From: an uncultured Clostridia bacterium
GTDB lineage: Bacteria > Bacillota > Clostridia > TANB77 > CAG-508
Assembly (NCBI GenBank): GCA_934167755.1
Contig: CAKPLT010000012.1
Coordinates: 1-53,328, forward strand
Direction: 5' to 3'
DNA length: 53,328 bases
Under the pieces are notes generated by a model. That model had not been told where the DNA came from. It made no database searches and saw only the letters and a program-made list of their open reading frames with translations. Positions 18,777 through 26,083 of this stretch are shown piece after piece; positions within the stretch are counted from its first letter, which is position 1, and every line of letters begins with the position of its first letter. Made by a program: the position numbers and the translations under genes.

Positions 18777-18857
18777 CAAAAAACAACACATTTTTTAAGT
18801 GTGTTGTTCGTTAGTCATTATCCTTTGATAATGTGCGTTTCCATTTTCCTCACGGAC
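18777..18857 (-). promoter_or_regulatory. Riboswitch-like leader with intrinsic terminator (candidate guanidine-IV / mepA motif)
   Basis: A transcript starting near 18857 would begin GUCCGUGAGG. The first hairpin pairs GUCCGU with ACGCAC (one mismatch) around a purine-rich loop. A second pairs AUUAUC with GAUAAU. A single-stranded GACUAACGAAC follows, then an intrinsic terminator: AACAACACA against TGTGTTGTT, then six T, 18778-18808. The start codon is 37 bases beyond the terminator. An aptamer-like domain then a terminator ahead of a MATE gene in a clostridial genome is the published setting of the guanidine-IV (mepA) riboswitch. I could not check the consensus, so the class is a candidate; the architecture itself is clear. 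Confidence 0.6.
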
Positions 18858-18861
18858 ATTT

Positions 18862-18890
18862 ATTATATTACATTTAAACATCTTTGTCAA
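18862..18890 (-). promoter_or_regulatory. Sigma-A promoter for the MATE-kinase leader
   Basis: TTGACA (18885-18890) and TATAAT (18862-18867) on the minus strand, 17 bases apart. It overlaps the last codons of rnr and places the transcript start at the first base of the leader structure. Confidence 0.85.
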
Positions 18891-20829
18891 TTACAAAATC
18901 AATTTTTCTCAACAATTTGTTTGCCTCTACAACTTTAATTTTTACTTTATCCCCTATTTTGTAAACTTTATGAGAAATTTCTCCAATAGCTTCTCTACGC
19001 TCTTCATTATAAATAAAGTATTCATCACCTAATGTTTCATATCTAATCAAGCCTTCCACAGTATTTTCAAGTTCAACATATATTCCAAAATTAGTAACTG
19101 ATGATACAATTCCTTCGTATTTTTCTCCAATCTTATTTTCCATAAATTCAGCTTTTTTAATGTCTTCTGCCTCTCTTTCAACTTTTGTTGCAGTTCTTTC
19201 TCTTTCAGAACAATTTTCAGCTCTTTTTTCTGCTCTTTTCTCATATTTTTTTATCCAAAATTCATTTACCATATAATTACTTTCAAGATATTTTGAAATT
19301 ATTCTATGTATAAATAAATCTGGATATCTTCTTATTGGTGATGTAAAATGGCAATAATATTTACTTGCAATTCCAAAGTGCCCTTTATTTTCTGCTTCAT
19401 ATTTTGCTACTCTAAGAGTTCTTAATATGATATTAGAAACTACCTTTTCTTCATCTTTTCCTCTTACATCTTCTAGAATTTTTGCAAATTCATTTGGATA
19501 AACAATCTCCTCTTTTGATACTTTTATTTTATATCCAAAATTAAATAATATTTTATTTAATTCTTTTATTTTATCTAAATCAGGTGCTTCATGATTTCTA
19601 TATATGAATGGAGCTTGTAACCAATAAAATTTTTCTGCTACTGTTTCATTTGCAATAAGCATAAATTGTTCTATTATTTCATTTGCAAAATAAGTTTCAT
19701 ATTTTTTTACATCTATTGTAAAACCATTTTCATCAAGGATTATTTTACTTTCTGGTATTTCTAAATTTAAATATCCATTTTCTTTTCTTTTTTCTTTTAA
19801 TATTGTTGCAAGTTCTGCCATTAATTCAAAATGTTTAATATATTTTTCATATCTTTTTAGTACTTCATTATCTGATTTATCTAATATTTTTTGTACATCT
19901 GTATATGACATTCTTTCAGTTACTCTTATAACAGCTTTATATATATCAGAATCAATTATTTTTGCATTTGGTGTTATTTCCATTGAACATGAAAGTGTAT
20001 ATCTGTCTTCCCCTGCATTTAGACTACATATTCCATTTGATAATTCTCTTGGTAACATTGGAATAACTCTCCCTAGCATATAGATACTTGTACCTCTTAA
20101 ATATGCTTCTCTATCAAGTTCTGTCTTTTCTCTTACATAATGGCTTACATCTGCAATGTGTACATCTAATTTATAATTCCCATTTGATAATTTTTCTACA
20201 TGTATTGCATCATCCAAGTCCTTCGCGTCTTCTCCATCAATTGTGAAAATTATATCGTTTCGCAAATCCTTTCGATTTTGAAGGTTTTTCTCATCTATCA
20301 TTGTACCAAATGCCTTGGCTTCATTTACAACTTCTTCCGGAAATTCATATGGAAGTTCATATTGTTTAATTAATGAAAGCATATCAACTCCTGCTTCATT
20401 AACTCCTCCAAGAACTTCAATTATCTTGCCCTCTGCATTTTTTCCTTTCTCTGGATATTTTGTTATTTGTACTAAAACTTTGTGTCTATTTCTTGCTTTT
20501 CCCCAATTATCTTTTGAAATAAATATATCTGTTCCAAAATTTTTGTCATCAGGTACTACAAATCCGAAGTTTCGATTTTTTTGAAATGTTCCAACTACTG
20601 TATTTTTTTCATGTCTAATTATTTTTATGATTTTTCCTTCTTCTTTTTTGTCTGCTTCCTTGTTTTTTATTATTTCAATACTAACAATATCTCCATTTAA
20701 AGCATTTAAAGAATTTTCTTTTGCAATATATATTTCATCTTCTTGATTTTCTAATTTTACAAATCCAAATCCTTTTTGATTTTTTCGATAATTCCCTACT
20801 TTGATTTCTTTTTTCATTTTTAGTCCCAT
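18874..20829 (-). CDS. rnr: Ribonuclease R
   Basis: Processive 3'-5' exoribonuclease of 651 residues that degrades structured RNA. Two N-terminal cold-shock/OB-like domains (about 1-140; QKGFGFV and NRNFGFVVPDD) precede the RNB catalytic domain (about 190-510) with the metal-binding cluster DGEDAKDLDDAIHVE and the HFTSPIRRYPDLFIHRII motif. A C-terminal S1 domain (about 565-650) begins KYEGIVSSVTNFGIYVEL. The basic C-terminal tail of E. coli RNase R is absent, making it slightly shorter than usual. The ATG at 20829 is chosen for TTGGAGGG five bases upstream; another ATG lies four codons in. It follows secG, the standard Firmicutes order, with a hairpin between them. Confidence 0.96.
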   Translation of the reverse strand: MGLKMKKEIKVGNYRKNQKGFGFVKLENQEDEIYIAKENSLNALNGDIVSIEIIKNKEADKKEEGKIIKIIRHEKNTVVGTFQKNRNFGFVVPDDKNFGTDIFISKDNWGKARNRHKVLVQITKYPEKGKNAEGKIIEVLGGVNEAGVDMLSLIKQYELPYEFPEEVVNEAKAFGTMIDEKNLQNRKDLRNDIIFTIDGEDAKDLDDAIHVEKLSNGNYKLDVHIADVSHYVREKTELDREAYLRGTSIYMLGRVIPMLPRELSNGICSLNAGEDRYTLSCSMEITPNAKIIDSDIYKAVIRVTERMSYTDVQKILDKSDNEVLKRYEKYIKHFELMAELATILKEKRKENGYLNLEIPESKIILDENGFTIDVKKYETYFANEIIEQFMLIANETVAEKFYWLQAPFIYRNHEAPDLDKIKELNKILFNFGYKIKVSKEEIVYPNEFAKILEDVRGKDEEKVVSNIILRTLRVAKYEAENKGHFGIASKYYCHFTSPIRRYPDLFIHRIISKYLESNYMVNEFWIKKYEKRAEKRAENCSERERTATKVEREAEDIKKAEFMENKIGEKYEGIVSSVTNFGIYVELENTVEGLIRYETLGDEYFIYNEERREAIGEISHKVYKIGDKVKIKVVEANKLLRKIDFVIDKDV

Positions 20830-20854
20830 TCCTCCCTCCAAACACAAAGTTAGT

Positions 20855-20881
20855 TAAAAAAGACAGTTTGTATAAACTGCC
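20855..20881 (-). terminator. Hairpin terminator or attenuator between secG and rnr
   Basis: On the minus strand GGCAGTTT pairs with AAACTGTC, with four bases in the loop, followed by six T. It would end much of the secG transcript and reduce rnr expression; rnr has no other obvious promoter nearby. Confidence 0.75.
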
Positions 20882-20885
20882 TATA

Positions 20886-21134
20886 TTATGCTATGTATAT
20901 TATTGAAAGTGCAATTGTAACAAATACAAATGCTATTCCTAAAATAATTGTCCATTTTTTTTGCATTCCTTCTTTTGTTCTTCCTTTATTCTTTTCAAAG
21001 AAATTATTTGTAGAAGAACCTGTTATTGTTGATGATAAGCCAGCATCATCTTTTGATTGTATCATTGCTAATATTGTTAAAGCCAAACATATTATTAAAT
21101 CTACTACTATTAATATTATTTTTACTACTTGCAT
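20886..21134 (-). CDS. secG: Preprotein translocase subunit SecG
   Basis: An 82-residue membrane protein, part of the SecYEG channel. Two hydrophobic helices (about 4-24 and 62-81) are joined by a cytoplasmic loop carrying the family segment IQSKDDAGLSSTITGSS and a basic stretch. Length and the SecG-rnr order are typical of Firmicutes. AGGAGG lies eight bases before the ATG. Confidence 0.93.
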   Translation of the reverse strand: MQVVKIILIVVDLIICLALTILAMIQSKDDAGLSSTITGSSTNNFFEKNKGRTKEGMQKKWTIILGIAFVFVTIALSIIYIA

Positions 21135-21171
21135 TTAGTATTCCTCCTAACGGTTTTATTTACACTTGAAT

Positions 21172-21200
21172 ATTTTACCACACATATCCTAAAAAATCAA
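21172..21200 (-). promoter_or_regulatory. Promoter of secG (extended -10)
   Basis: TTGATT (21195-21200) and TAAAAT (21172-21177) on the minus strand with a 17-base spacer, plus a TGG just before the -10. Confidence 0.65.
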
Positions 21201-21875
21201 TGCTAAAGCATTAAAAAACACAAGTTTTATCATTATATTTGCAAACAAGCTACAATTTGTACCTTTTATACACCCTCTATTCAATTGTTCAAAACCATAA
21301 ACAACTTTTTCTATTTCATCTTCAGTGGCACATCCTTGTCCTTCCATATATTCTTTAGCTAAATATTGTGCTTTTATCATAGCATCATTTTCTAAGAACA
21401 CTCTAACCACATAATATATAAAACTTAAAATTAAAAATATGTTTGAATACATAGTTTCATTCGGTAATTTTCTTAATATTACTAAAGCACATATAGTAAC
21501 AAAAAATGCAAAATATATATTAGAATATATAAAATTGAAAATCAACATTTTTCTATTTTGTATTGAATGTAAACACTCATGTGCTATTGTTTGTATTCTA
21601 GTATAACTATTATGCGTATTTCCTATTAGGATTTTATCTTGTATTGCTATATATAATGTTGCTTCTGAATTTTCATTTTCTTTTATTTTCGTCGTTCTAT
21701 TTTCCAATTTTTCTAATATTGATTTTGCTATTTCAGTATTTTCAGGATATTTTTGTGCTATTTTATTTAATTCAGGTTCTAGTGCAATTTCTTTCATTTC
21801 TTTAATATTCATTTTCATCATTGAATATATTATTAAAATAGCTATTATTGCTATAATTATTATAATTAGTTCCAT
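21189..21875 (-). CDS. Membrane zinc metallopeptidase-like protein (distantly YugP-like)
   Basis: A 228-residue membrane protein with an N-terminal helix (1-22), an HExxH zinc motif (IAHECLHSIQ, about residues 100-109), two hydrophobic helices after it (about 115-138 and 145-165) and a C-terminal hydrophobic end. The layout of one anchor, a peptidase motif and a membrane hairpin resembles the YugP/Zn_peptidase_2 family, whose motif is normally HExGHAxQ; here it is divergent. The third zinc ligand is not certain by eye; Glu or Asp in FLENDAM is a candidate. ATG 21875 is supported by GAAAGGA. Its promoter-proximal neighbour is the YlbF-family gene. Substrate unknown. Confidence 0.65.
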   Translation of the reverse strand: MELIIIIIAIIAILIIYSMMKMNIKEMKEIALEPELNKIAQKYPENTEIAKSILEKLENRTTKIKENENSEATLYIAIQDKILIGNTHNSYTRIQTIAHECLHSIQNRKMLIFNFIYSNIYFAFFVTICALVILRKLPNETMYSNIFLILSFIYYVVRVFLENDAMIKAQYLAKEYMEGQGCATEDEIEKVVYGFEQLNRGCIKGTNCSLFANIMIKLVFFNALALIF

Positions 21876-21939
21876 TTTTATTCCTTTCATTATAAATTTT
21901 TTATAAATGTCCCTAATTACATTAAAAATCAATTCATTA

Positions 21940-22275
21940 TTATTTTATTAAATTTTGTATTGCATTTCCTATTATTTTATTTATGTCTGTAATTAATATA
22001 TTAAATTTCATTTCTGCATCAAAATATTTGCTAGCTTCTTGATTTTGTATTAGTTCTCCATACAATTCTTGGACATATTTCATTTTATTTTCGTCATCTT
22101 TTCCTGTTTGTATTGCAACTATTTGAGTTTCATATCTTGCTTTTTCAAATTCATCTATTTTGTTTTTTAACTCATAATTTAAATTTATTGCTTCCTTTGC
22201 CATTTTATATGTTACATATTCCTCTGATTGTTGTATTTCTTGTGCTAATTGGTTTGCAGTATCATATACATTCAT
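21940..22275 (-). CDS. YlbF/YmcA family protein
   Basis: A 111-residue all-helical protein matching the Com_YlbF pattern: MNVYDTANQLAQEIQQSEEY, then a YxxAKEAIN...N-L-K-KIDEFEKARYE helix and a C-terminal helix. In B. subtilis, YlbF, YmcA and YaaT form the Y-complex that assists RNase Y-dependent mRNA maturation, competence and sporulation. Only this member is in the window. The start at 22275 keeps a sensible distance from AAAGGA; an ATG nine bases upstream is too close to it. Confidence 0.8.
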   Translation of the reverse strand: MNVYDTANQLAQEIQQSEEYVTYKMAKEAINLNYELKNKIDEFEKARYETQIVAIQTGKDDENKMKYVQELYGELIQNQEASKYFDAEMKFNILITDINKIIGNAIQNLIK

Positions 22276-22300
22276 TTTTTTCATTCCTTTCTATCAAAAT

Positions 22301-22323
22301 AGCTGCATATTTGTTATGCAGCT
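22301..22323 (-). terminator. Hairpin after the glycosyltransferase gene
   Basis: AGCTGCATA pairs with TATGCAGCT around a five-base loop, followed on the minus strand by a short T-run (ATTTT). A probable, modest terminator. Confidence 0.6.
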
Positions 22324-22334
22324 TAAAATTTATA

Positions 22335-23627
22335 TTATGCATAAGCTTGGCGTTTTCTGAAAGATAATAAGTTTGTAATCTCTTTTTCTGTGCCTTTTGC
22401 TTTTTTTGTTTTTTGTGCTTTTTCTTGTTCTAATTGTTTTCTTTGTCTTTCTGCCATTGTCTCACATATTGCTTTTTGATATGTAAAGTGTGTATCTTGT
22501 GCTATTTTTGCCCAATTATAATTGTTTTTTACTTTTGCTTTTGCTTTTTTTACAATATTTGCACATAATTCTGGATTATATAATAATTCTAATATTGAAT
22601 CTGCTATTGAGTTTGGATTTCCACAATAACTCTTCATTCCAGTTTCTCTGTGTTCAACTATCTCTCCTAGTCCACCTGCATCTGATACTACTATTGGTCT
22701 TTCAGCTAGCATTCCTTCTAATGCTACTATTCCAAATGGCTCATATGTGCTTGGAAATACAGATATATCTGCTGCTTTGTACATCTTTTCTACATCTTTT
22801 CCCCCTAAATATCCTGCAAAATATATTTTATCTCCTAGTCCTAAGCTGTCTGCTTCTGCCCTTAATTCATCTATCATTCCGCCTTTTCCCGCTATTATTA
22901 ATTTAGCATCATGATATCCTGCTAGAACTTTTGGCATTGCAGCAATTAAATGTTGAATTCCTTTTTCATAAACAAGCCTTCCCATAAATAAAATTATTTT
23001 TTCATTATCCATTGCATATCTTCTTCTAAACGCATAGTCTCTATCCATTCCTGAAAATTTATTTAAGTTTACTCCATTTGCTACTACATTTATTTTTTCA
23101 AATGGCAAACCAAATAACCTTTGAATTTCACCTTTCATATAGTTACTGTTTACTATTACTTCTGTTGCTTCATATGTAAGCATCCATTCTGTATCATTTA
23201 TATATCTTTGGGTTTCATCATGTATTCCGCTGTTTCTTCCAGCTTCTGTTGCATGTATTGTTGCCACAATTGGAATATTATATGAGTTTTTAATTGATTT
23301 TGCAGCATTTGCTACTAACCAATCATGTGCATGTATTACATCAAATCCACCTTGTTCAGCTATTATTTGATTTACTTTTGTAACCATATTAAAATTCATT
23401 TGCATAATCCAATCTATAAAATTGTTTGGATTTATCATATAATTATCAATTCTGTATACTTTTACTCCTTTGTCATCTTCAAAATAAGATGCTCCCCCTT
23501 CTCTGTATGTTACTACAGTTACTTCGTGACCATCTTTTATAAGCCTATGTGATAAGTCATATACCACTCTAGCTATTCCGCCAACAACTCTTGGTGGATA
23601 TTCCCATGTTAGCATCAATATTTTCAT
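22335..23627 (-). CDS. GT4-family glycosyltransferase (glycogen-synthase-like)
   Basis: A 430-residue GT-B fold retaining glycosyltransferase. The N-terminal acceptor domain begins ILMLTWEYPPRVVGGIARVV, with the glycine-rich loop shared with glycogen/starch synthases, and contains VIHAHDWLVANAA. The C-terminal donor domain has ILFMGRLVYEKGIQHLI and the nucleotide-sugar signature EPFGIVALEGMLA. The last 40 residues are a Lys/Glu/Gln-rich tail beyond the fold. The donor sugar cannot be read with confidence; homologues make glycogen-like polymers or surface glycolipids. It has its own promoter (23682-23710). Confidence 0.9.
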   Translation of the reverse strand: MKILMLTWEYPPRVVGGIARVVYDLSHRLIKDGHEVTVVTYREGGASYFEDDKGVKVYRIDNYMINPNNFIDWIMQMNFNMVTKVNQIIAEQGGFDVIHAHDWLVANAAKSIKNSYNIPIVATIHATEAGRNSGIHDETQRYINDTEWMLTYEATEVIVNSNYMKGEIQRLFGLPFEKINVVANGVNLNKFSGMDRDYAFRRRYAMDNEKIILFMGRLVYEKGIQHLIAAMPKVLAGYHDAKLIIAGKGGMIDELRAEADSLGLGDKIYFAGYLGGKDVEKMYKAADISVFPSTYEPFGIVALEGMLAERPIVVSDAGGLGEIVEHRETGMKSYCGNPNSIADSILELLYNPELCANIVKKAKAKVKNNYNWAKIAQDTHFTYQKAICETMAERQRKQLEQEKAQKTKKAKGTEKEITNLLSFRKRQAYA

Positions 23628-23681
23628 TGATTTACCCCTTTCTTAAGTTCCATTTTCTTTCGTTTTAGTTCAACTTAGTAT

Positions 23682-23710
23682 ATTGTATACAAAATATTTC
23701 AAATTGTAAA
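23682..23710 (-). promoter_or_regulatory. Promoter of the GT4 glycosyltransferase gene
   Basis: TTTACA (23705-23710) and TACAAT (23682-23687) on the minus strand with a 17-base spacer. Confidence 0.6.
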
Positions 23711-23766
23711 TATATTTTACAAATTTTTTTAGTTTTTTTGAAGAATTTTGTTGATTTTTTAATTAC

Positions 23767-23803
23767 AAAAAAATAGAGCTATCATAAAATGATTTCTCTA
23801 TTT
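23767..23803 (-). terminator. Terminator after the 94-residue unknown gene
   Basis: On the minus strand AAATAGAGAAATCAT pairs with ATGATAGCTCTATTT and ends in seven T. The stem overlaps the stop codon of the gene. Confidence 0.75.
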
Positions 23804-24082
23804 TTCTATTTCCATATCAACATCTTTATCTCTTTTTGATTTTGATTCTTTATGAATATTTATTTCATCTTTATTTAATACTGTTTTTGTTGTTCTTTGT
23901 TTTTTCTTTGAGATCTTTTCTTCATCTTCTCTTGAGAATGATTTCCAATCAATTCCTTCCATTGTACTTTTCAATTGCTTTAATTCTTTTTCACTAATTT
24001 CTGAAGCTACAGCAAGTTCATCAAATGTTTGTTGATTTCTTGGTTCTATAAAATTTTTTATTAAATCTATTATTTTTCCCAT
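23798..24082 (-). CDS. Small charged protein of unknown function
   Basis: A 94-residue soluble protein that I do not recognise. The first 55 residues look folded and helical (IIDLIKNFIEP, then ISEKELKQLKSTMEGIDW). The last 40 are a Lys/Glu/Asp-rich, probably disordered tail. It is supported as a gene by its own promoter (24138-24166), a terminator at its end and a recognisable though weak TAGGAAA ribosome binding site. That site lies in the 3' arm of a short palindrome (CCTATT/AATAGG), which may restrict translation. Confidence 0.6.
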   Translation of the reverse strand: MGKIIDLIKNFIEPRNQQTFDELAVASEISEKELKQLKSTMEGIDWKSFSREDEEKISKKKQRTTKTVLNKDEINIHKESKSKRDKDVDMEIEK

Positions 24083-24137
24083 ATAAATTTCCTATTTTGT
24101 AATAGGATACACCTCTCTTTTTATAAAATACGAATAT

Positions 24138-24166
24138 ATTTTATCATATTTTTATATAATAGTCAA
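24138..24166 (-). promoter_or_regulatory. Promoter of the 94-residue unknown gene
   Basis: TTGACT (24161-24166) and TAAAAT (24138-24143) on the minus strand with a 17-base spacer. Confidence 0.65.
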
Positions 24167-24200
24167 TATTTTAGGCACATTTTTTACAATAATTAACATT

Positions 24201-25658
24201 TTAACTTCCAATTGGTGCAAAATCATCAGTTACTAAATTTTTATCAGTTTTAAATTCTGTTACTTCCATATCAAGATATTGTAAATATTCTGATGTTTTT
24301 GTACTATCTATTTGTGGTTTTCCTTTAATTCCCATAAGAATTAAATTTTGTCTATCTGTTCTATCTTTATTAGCTACCATAAATATTTTAACATCATCAA
24401 ATACAGCTTTGTATGTCACATATTCATATTGTATAAAATTCGAATTTTTTCCTTCTATTGAATCAATAATATTTGTAATAACTATTCCATTTTCATTTAA
24501 CATATTTCTTGCATTTACTAATGCTTCATAAGTTGTTAGTTCAAATGGTACATTTAGTCCTTTAAATGCATCAATTAAAATTGTATCATATTTATTTTTA
24601 CTATAGTTTAAATAACTTCTTCCATCTTGATTAAGTACTTTTAAACGAGAATCATTAATATTTAACCCAAATTGTTCTATTGCTATTTGAGTCATTTTAT
24701 TGTCTATTTCTACTACATCAATTTTCTTATCCTCATATTTTTGTAAATAATGTATAGGATAAGTATATGCTGCTCCACCTATTAATAATGTATTTTTTGC
24801 TTCTTTATTAAAATATTCAAATAAATCATAATACCTTAAATATTTTGCTCCCATTTCCCCAGTTTCTTGATTTATATAAGATTCTAGTCCTGTATCTACT
24901 TGTAATGTTTTATAATTTGCCTTTTGAGTTTGAATTTGCTTCACCCAAATTCTGCTGTATTGAGAATCTGTGTCTAATATTATATCAGGATTACTTAATT
25001 TAAAAAGCCATTTTCCTAAAATTATTAATATTAAAATTATACATATTAATAAAATATTTGTATATATAAATTTCTTGTCAATTTTTTCTCTTGCAATAAA
25101 AGACATTAAAACAAGTAATACTGTCATACCAATGTTTATATTTGTTACACCTATATTGGGAATTAATATAAATCCCATTAAAAATGTTCCAACTATACTT
25201 CCTATTGTTGAAAGTGATGAAATTCTACCCGATAGTGAACCTATTTCATTATCTTCTTTGCTTTTTATTTTTACTGCAAATGGTGAAATCATTGCTAATA
25301 TAAAACTTGGAATTGAAAATACTATTATTGCACATAATATTGCTGCAATAATTAAATTTGGTATCATACCTGCTAACACTTTTACTATAATTGTCTCTAA
25401 TAATGGAATAGCACTTGTAAATATTGCTGCTAAAAGTAAGATATTAGATAATTTATCTATATTTGCATCTTTGTCAGCTTTTCTTCCTCCTATCCAATAT
25501 CCTATGCTCATACTTGCTAATATTATTCCTATTATACTTGTCCATACAATATTTGAACTTCCTACATATGGTGACAATACTCTTGCAGCTATTAATTCAA
25601 GTCCCATTCCTATTGCACCACTCAAAAATACTATAATTTCTAATCTATATTTTTTCAT
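24201..25658 (-). CDS. Membrane-anchored spermidine-synthase-like (fused MFS/aminopropyltransferase) protein
   Basis: A 485-residue two-part protein. Residues 1-215 hold about seven hydrophobic helices starting with FLSGAIGMGLELIAARVLSPYVG, a signature of the fused MFS/spermidine-synthase family. Residues 225-480 form a Rossmann methyltransferase-like domain with LLIGGAAYTYPIHYL, VVEIDNKMTQIA, QDGRSYL and YDTILIDAFKG, matching aminopropyltransferases. The usual C-terminal TDD(Y/F)AP motif is present at the very end (TDDFAPIGS). Members of this membrane-linked group have uncertain substrates and need not make spermidine. Its start uses GGAG about nine bases upstream. Confidence 0.88.
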   Translation of the reverse strand: MKKYRLEIIVFLSGAIGMGLELIAARVLSPYVGSSNIVWTSIIGIILASMSIGYWIGGRKADKDANIDKLSNILLLAAIFTSAIPLLETIIVKVLAGMIPNLIIAAILCAIIVFSIPSFILAMISPFAVKIKSKEDNEIGSLSGRISSLSTIGSIVGTFLMGFILIPNIGVTNINIGMTVLLVLMSFIAREKIDKKFIYTNILLICIILILIILGKWLFKLSNPDIILDTDSQYSRIWVKQIQTQKANYKTLQVDTGLESYINQETGEMGAKYLRYYDLFEYFNKEAKNTLLIGGAAYTYPIHYLQKYEDKKIDVVEIDNKMTQIAIEQFGLNINDSRLKVLNQDGRSYLNYSKNKYDTILIDAFKGLNVPFELTTYEALVNARNMLNENGIVITNIIDSIEGKNSNFIQYEYVTYKAVFDDVKIFMVANKDRTDRQNLILMGIKGKPQIDSTKTSEYLQYLDMEVTEFKTDKNLVTDDFAPIGS

Positions 25659-25843
25659 AACTACTCCATTCTTTATGCTTTTATATTATAACATTTTTTC
25701 AAATTTGTACATATTTTTTAAAAAATTTAATATACTACATATATAATTATTTTTAGGTGTCATTTCATTAGGATTATATCCTACTTTAAATCATGAAAAT
25801 TAATAAAAGGCATTTATTTTACCTTTTTATTTTAGATTTATTT

Positions 25844-26024
25844 AATATATAAGGACTATAACTTTAAATGAAATGACGAATATGATTAAAGAAGCTTTAG
25901 AAATTATTATTAATTTTTTGGAAAGAGTTCACGAGAGTGGAAGGGTGCCAAAAAATTAGTTAGAATTTCTTAAGCTTCGTAATGAATCGAGGAATGTAAT
26001 GAAAAGCTATAGTCCTTATATATT
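25844..26024 (+). repeat. Structured intergenic element, family 1 copy B
   Basis: A 181-bp element with 22-bp terminal inverted repeats around AAGGACTATA, an inner stem GAAGCTTTAGAAATT against AATTTCTTAAGCTTC, and an apical stem TTTTTTGG/CCAAAAAA. The 26-base apical loop at 25921-25948 (AAAGAGTTCACGAGAGTGG and onward) differs from copy A by one base, and the internal loops AAATGAAATGACGAAT and CGAGGAATGTAATG are also shared. The stems share little sequence with copy A but remain paired. It lies between aspS (upstream) and the spermidine-synthase-like gene (downstream). A short TGTCATTTCATT at 25758-25769, complementary to the loop, may be the remnant of another copy. Confidence 0.75.
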
Positions 26025-26083
26025 AAAATGTAATTCATATTAAAAAGGCAAACAAGAATCGTCTCTAGTTTGCTCTTAATTAA

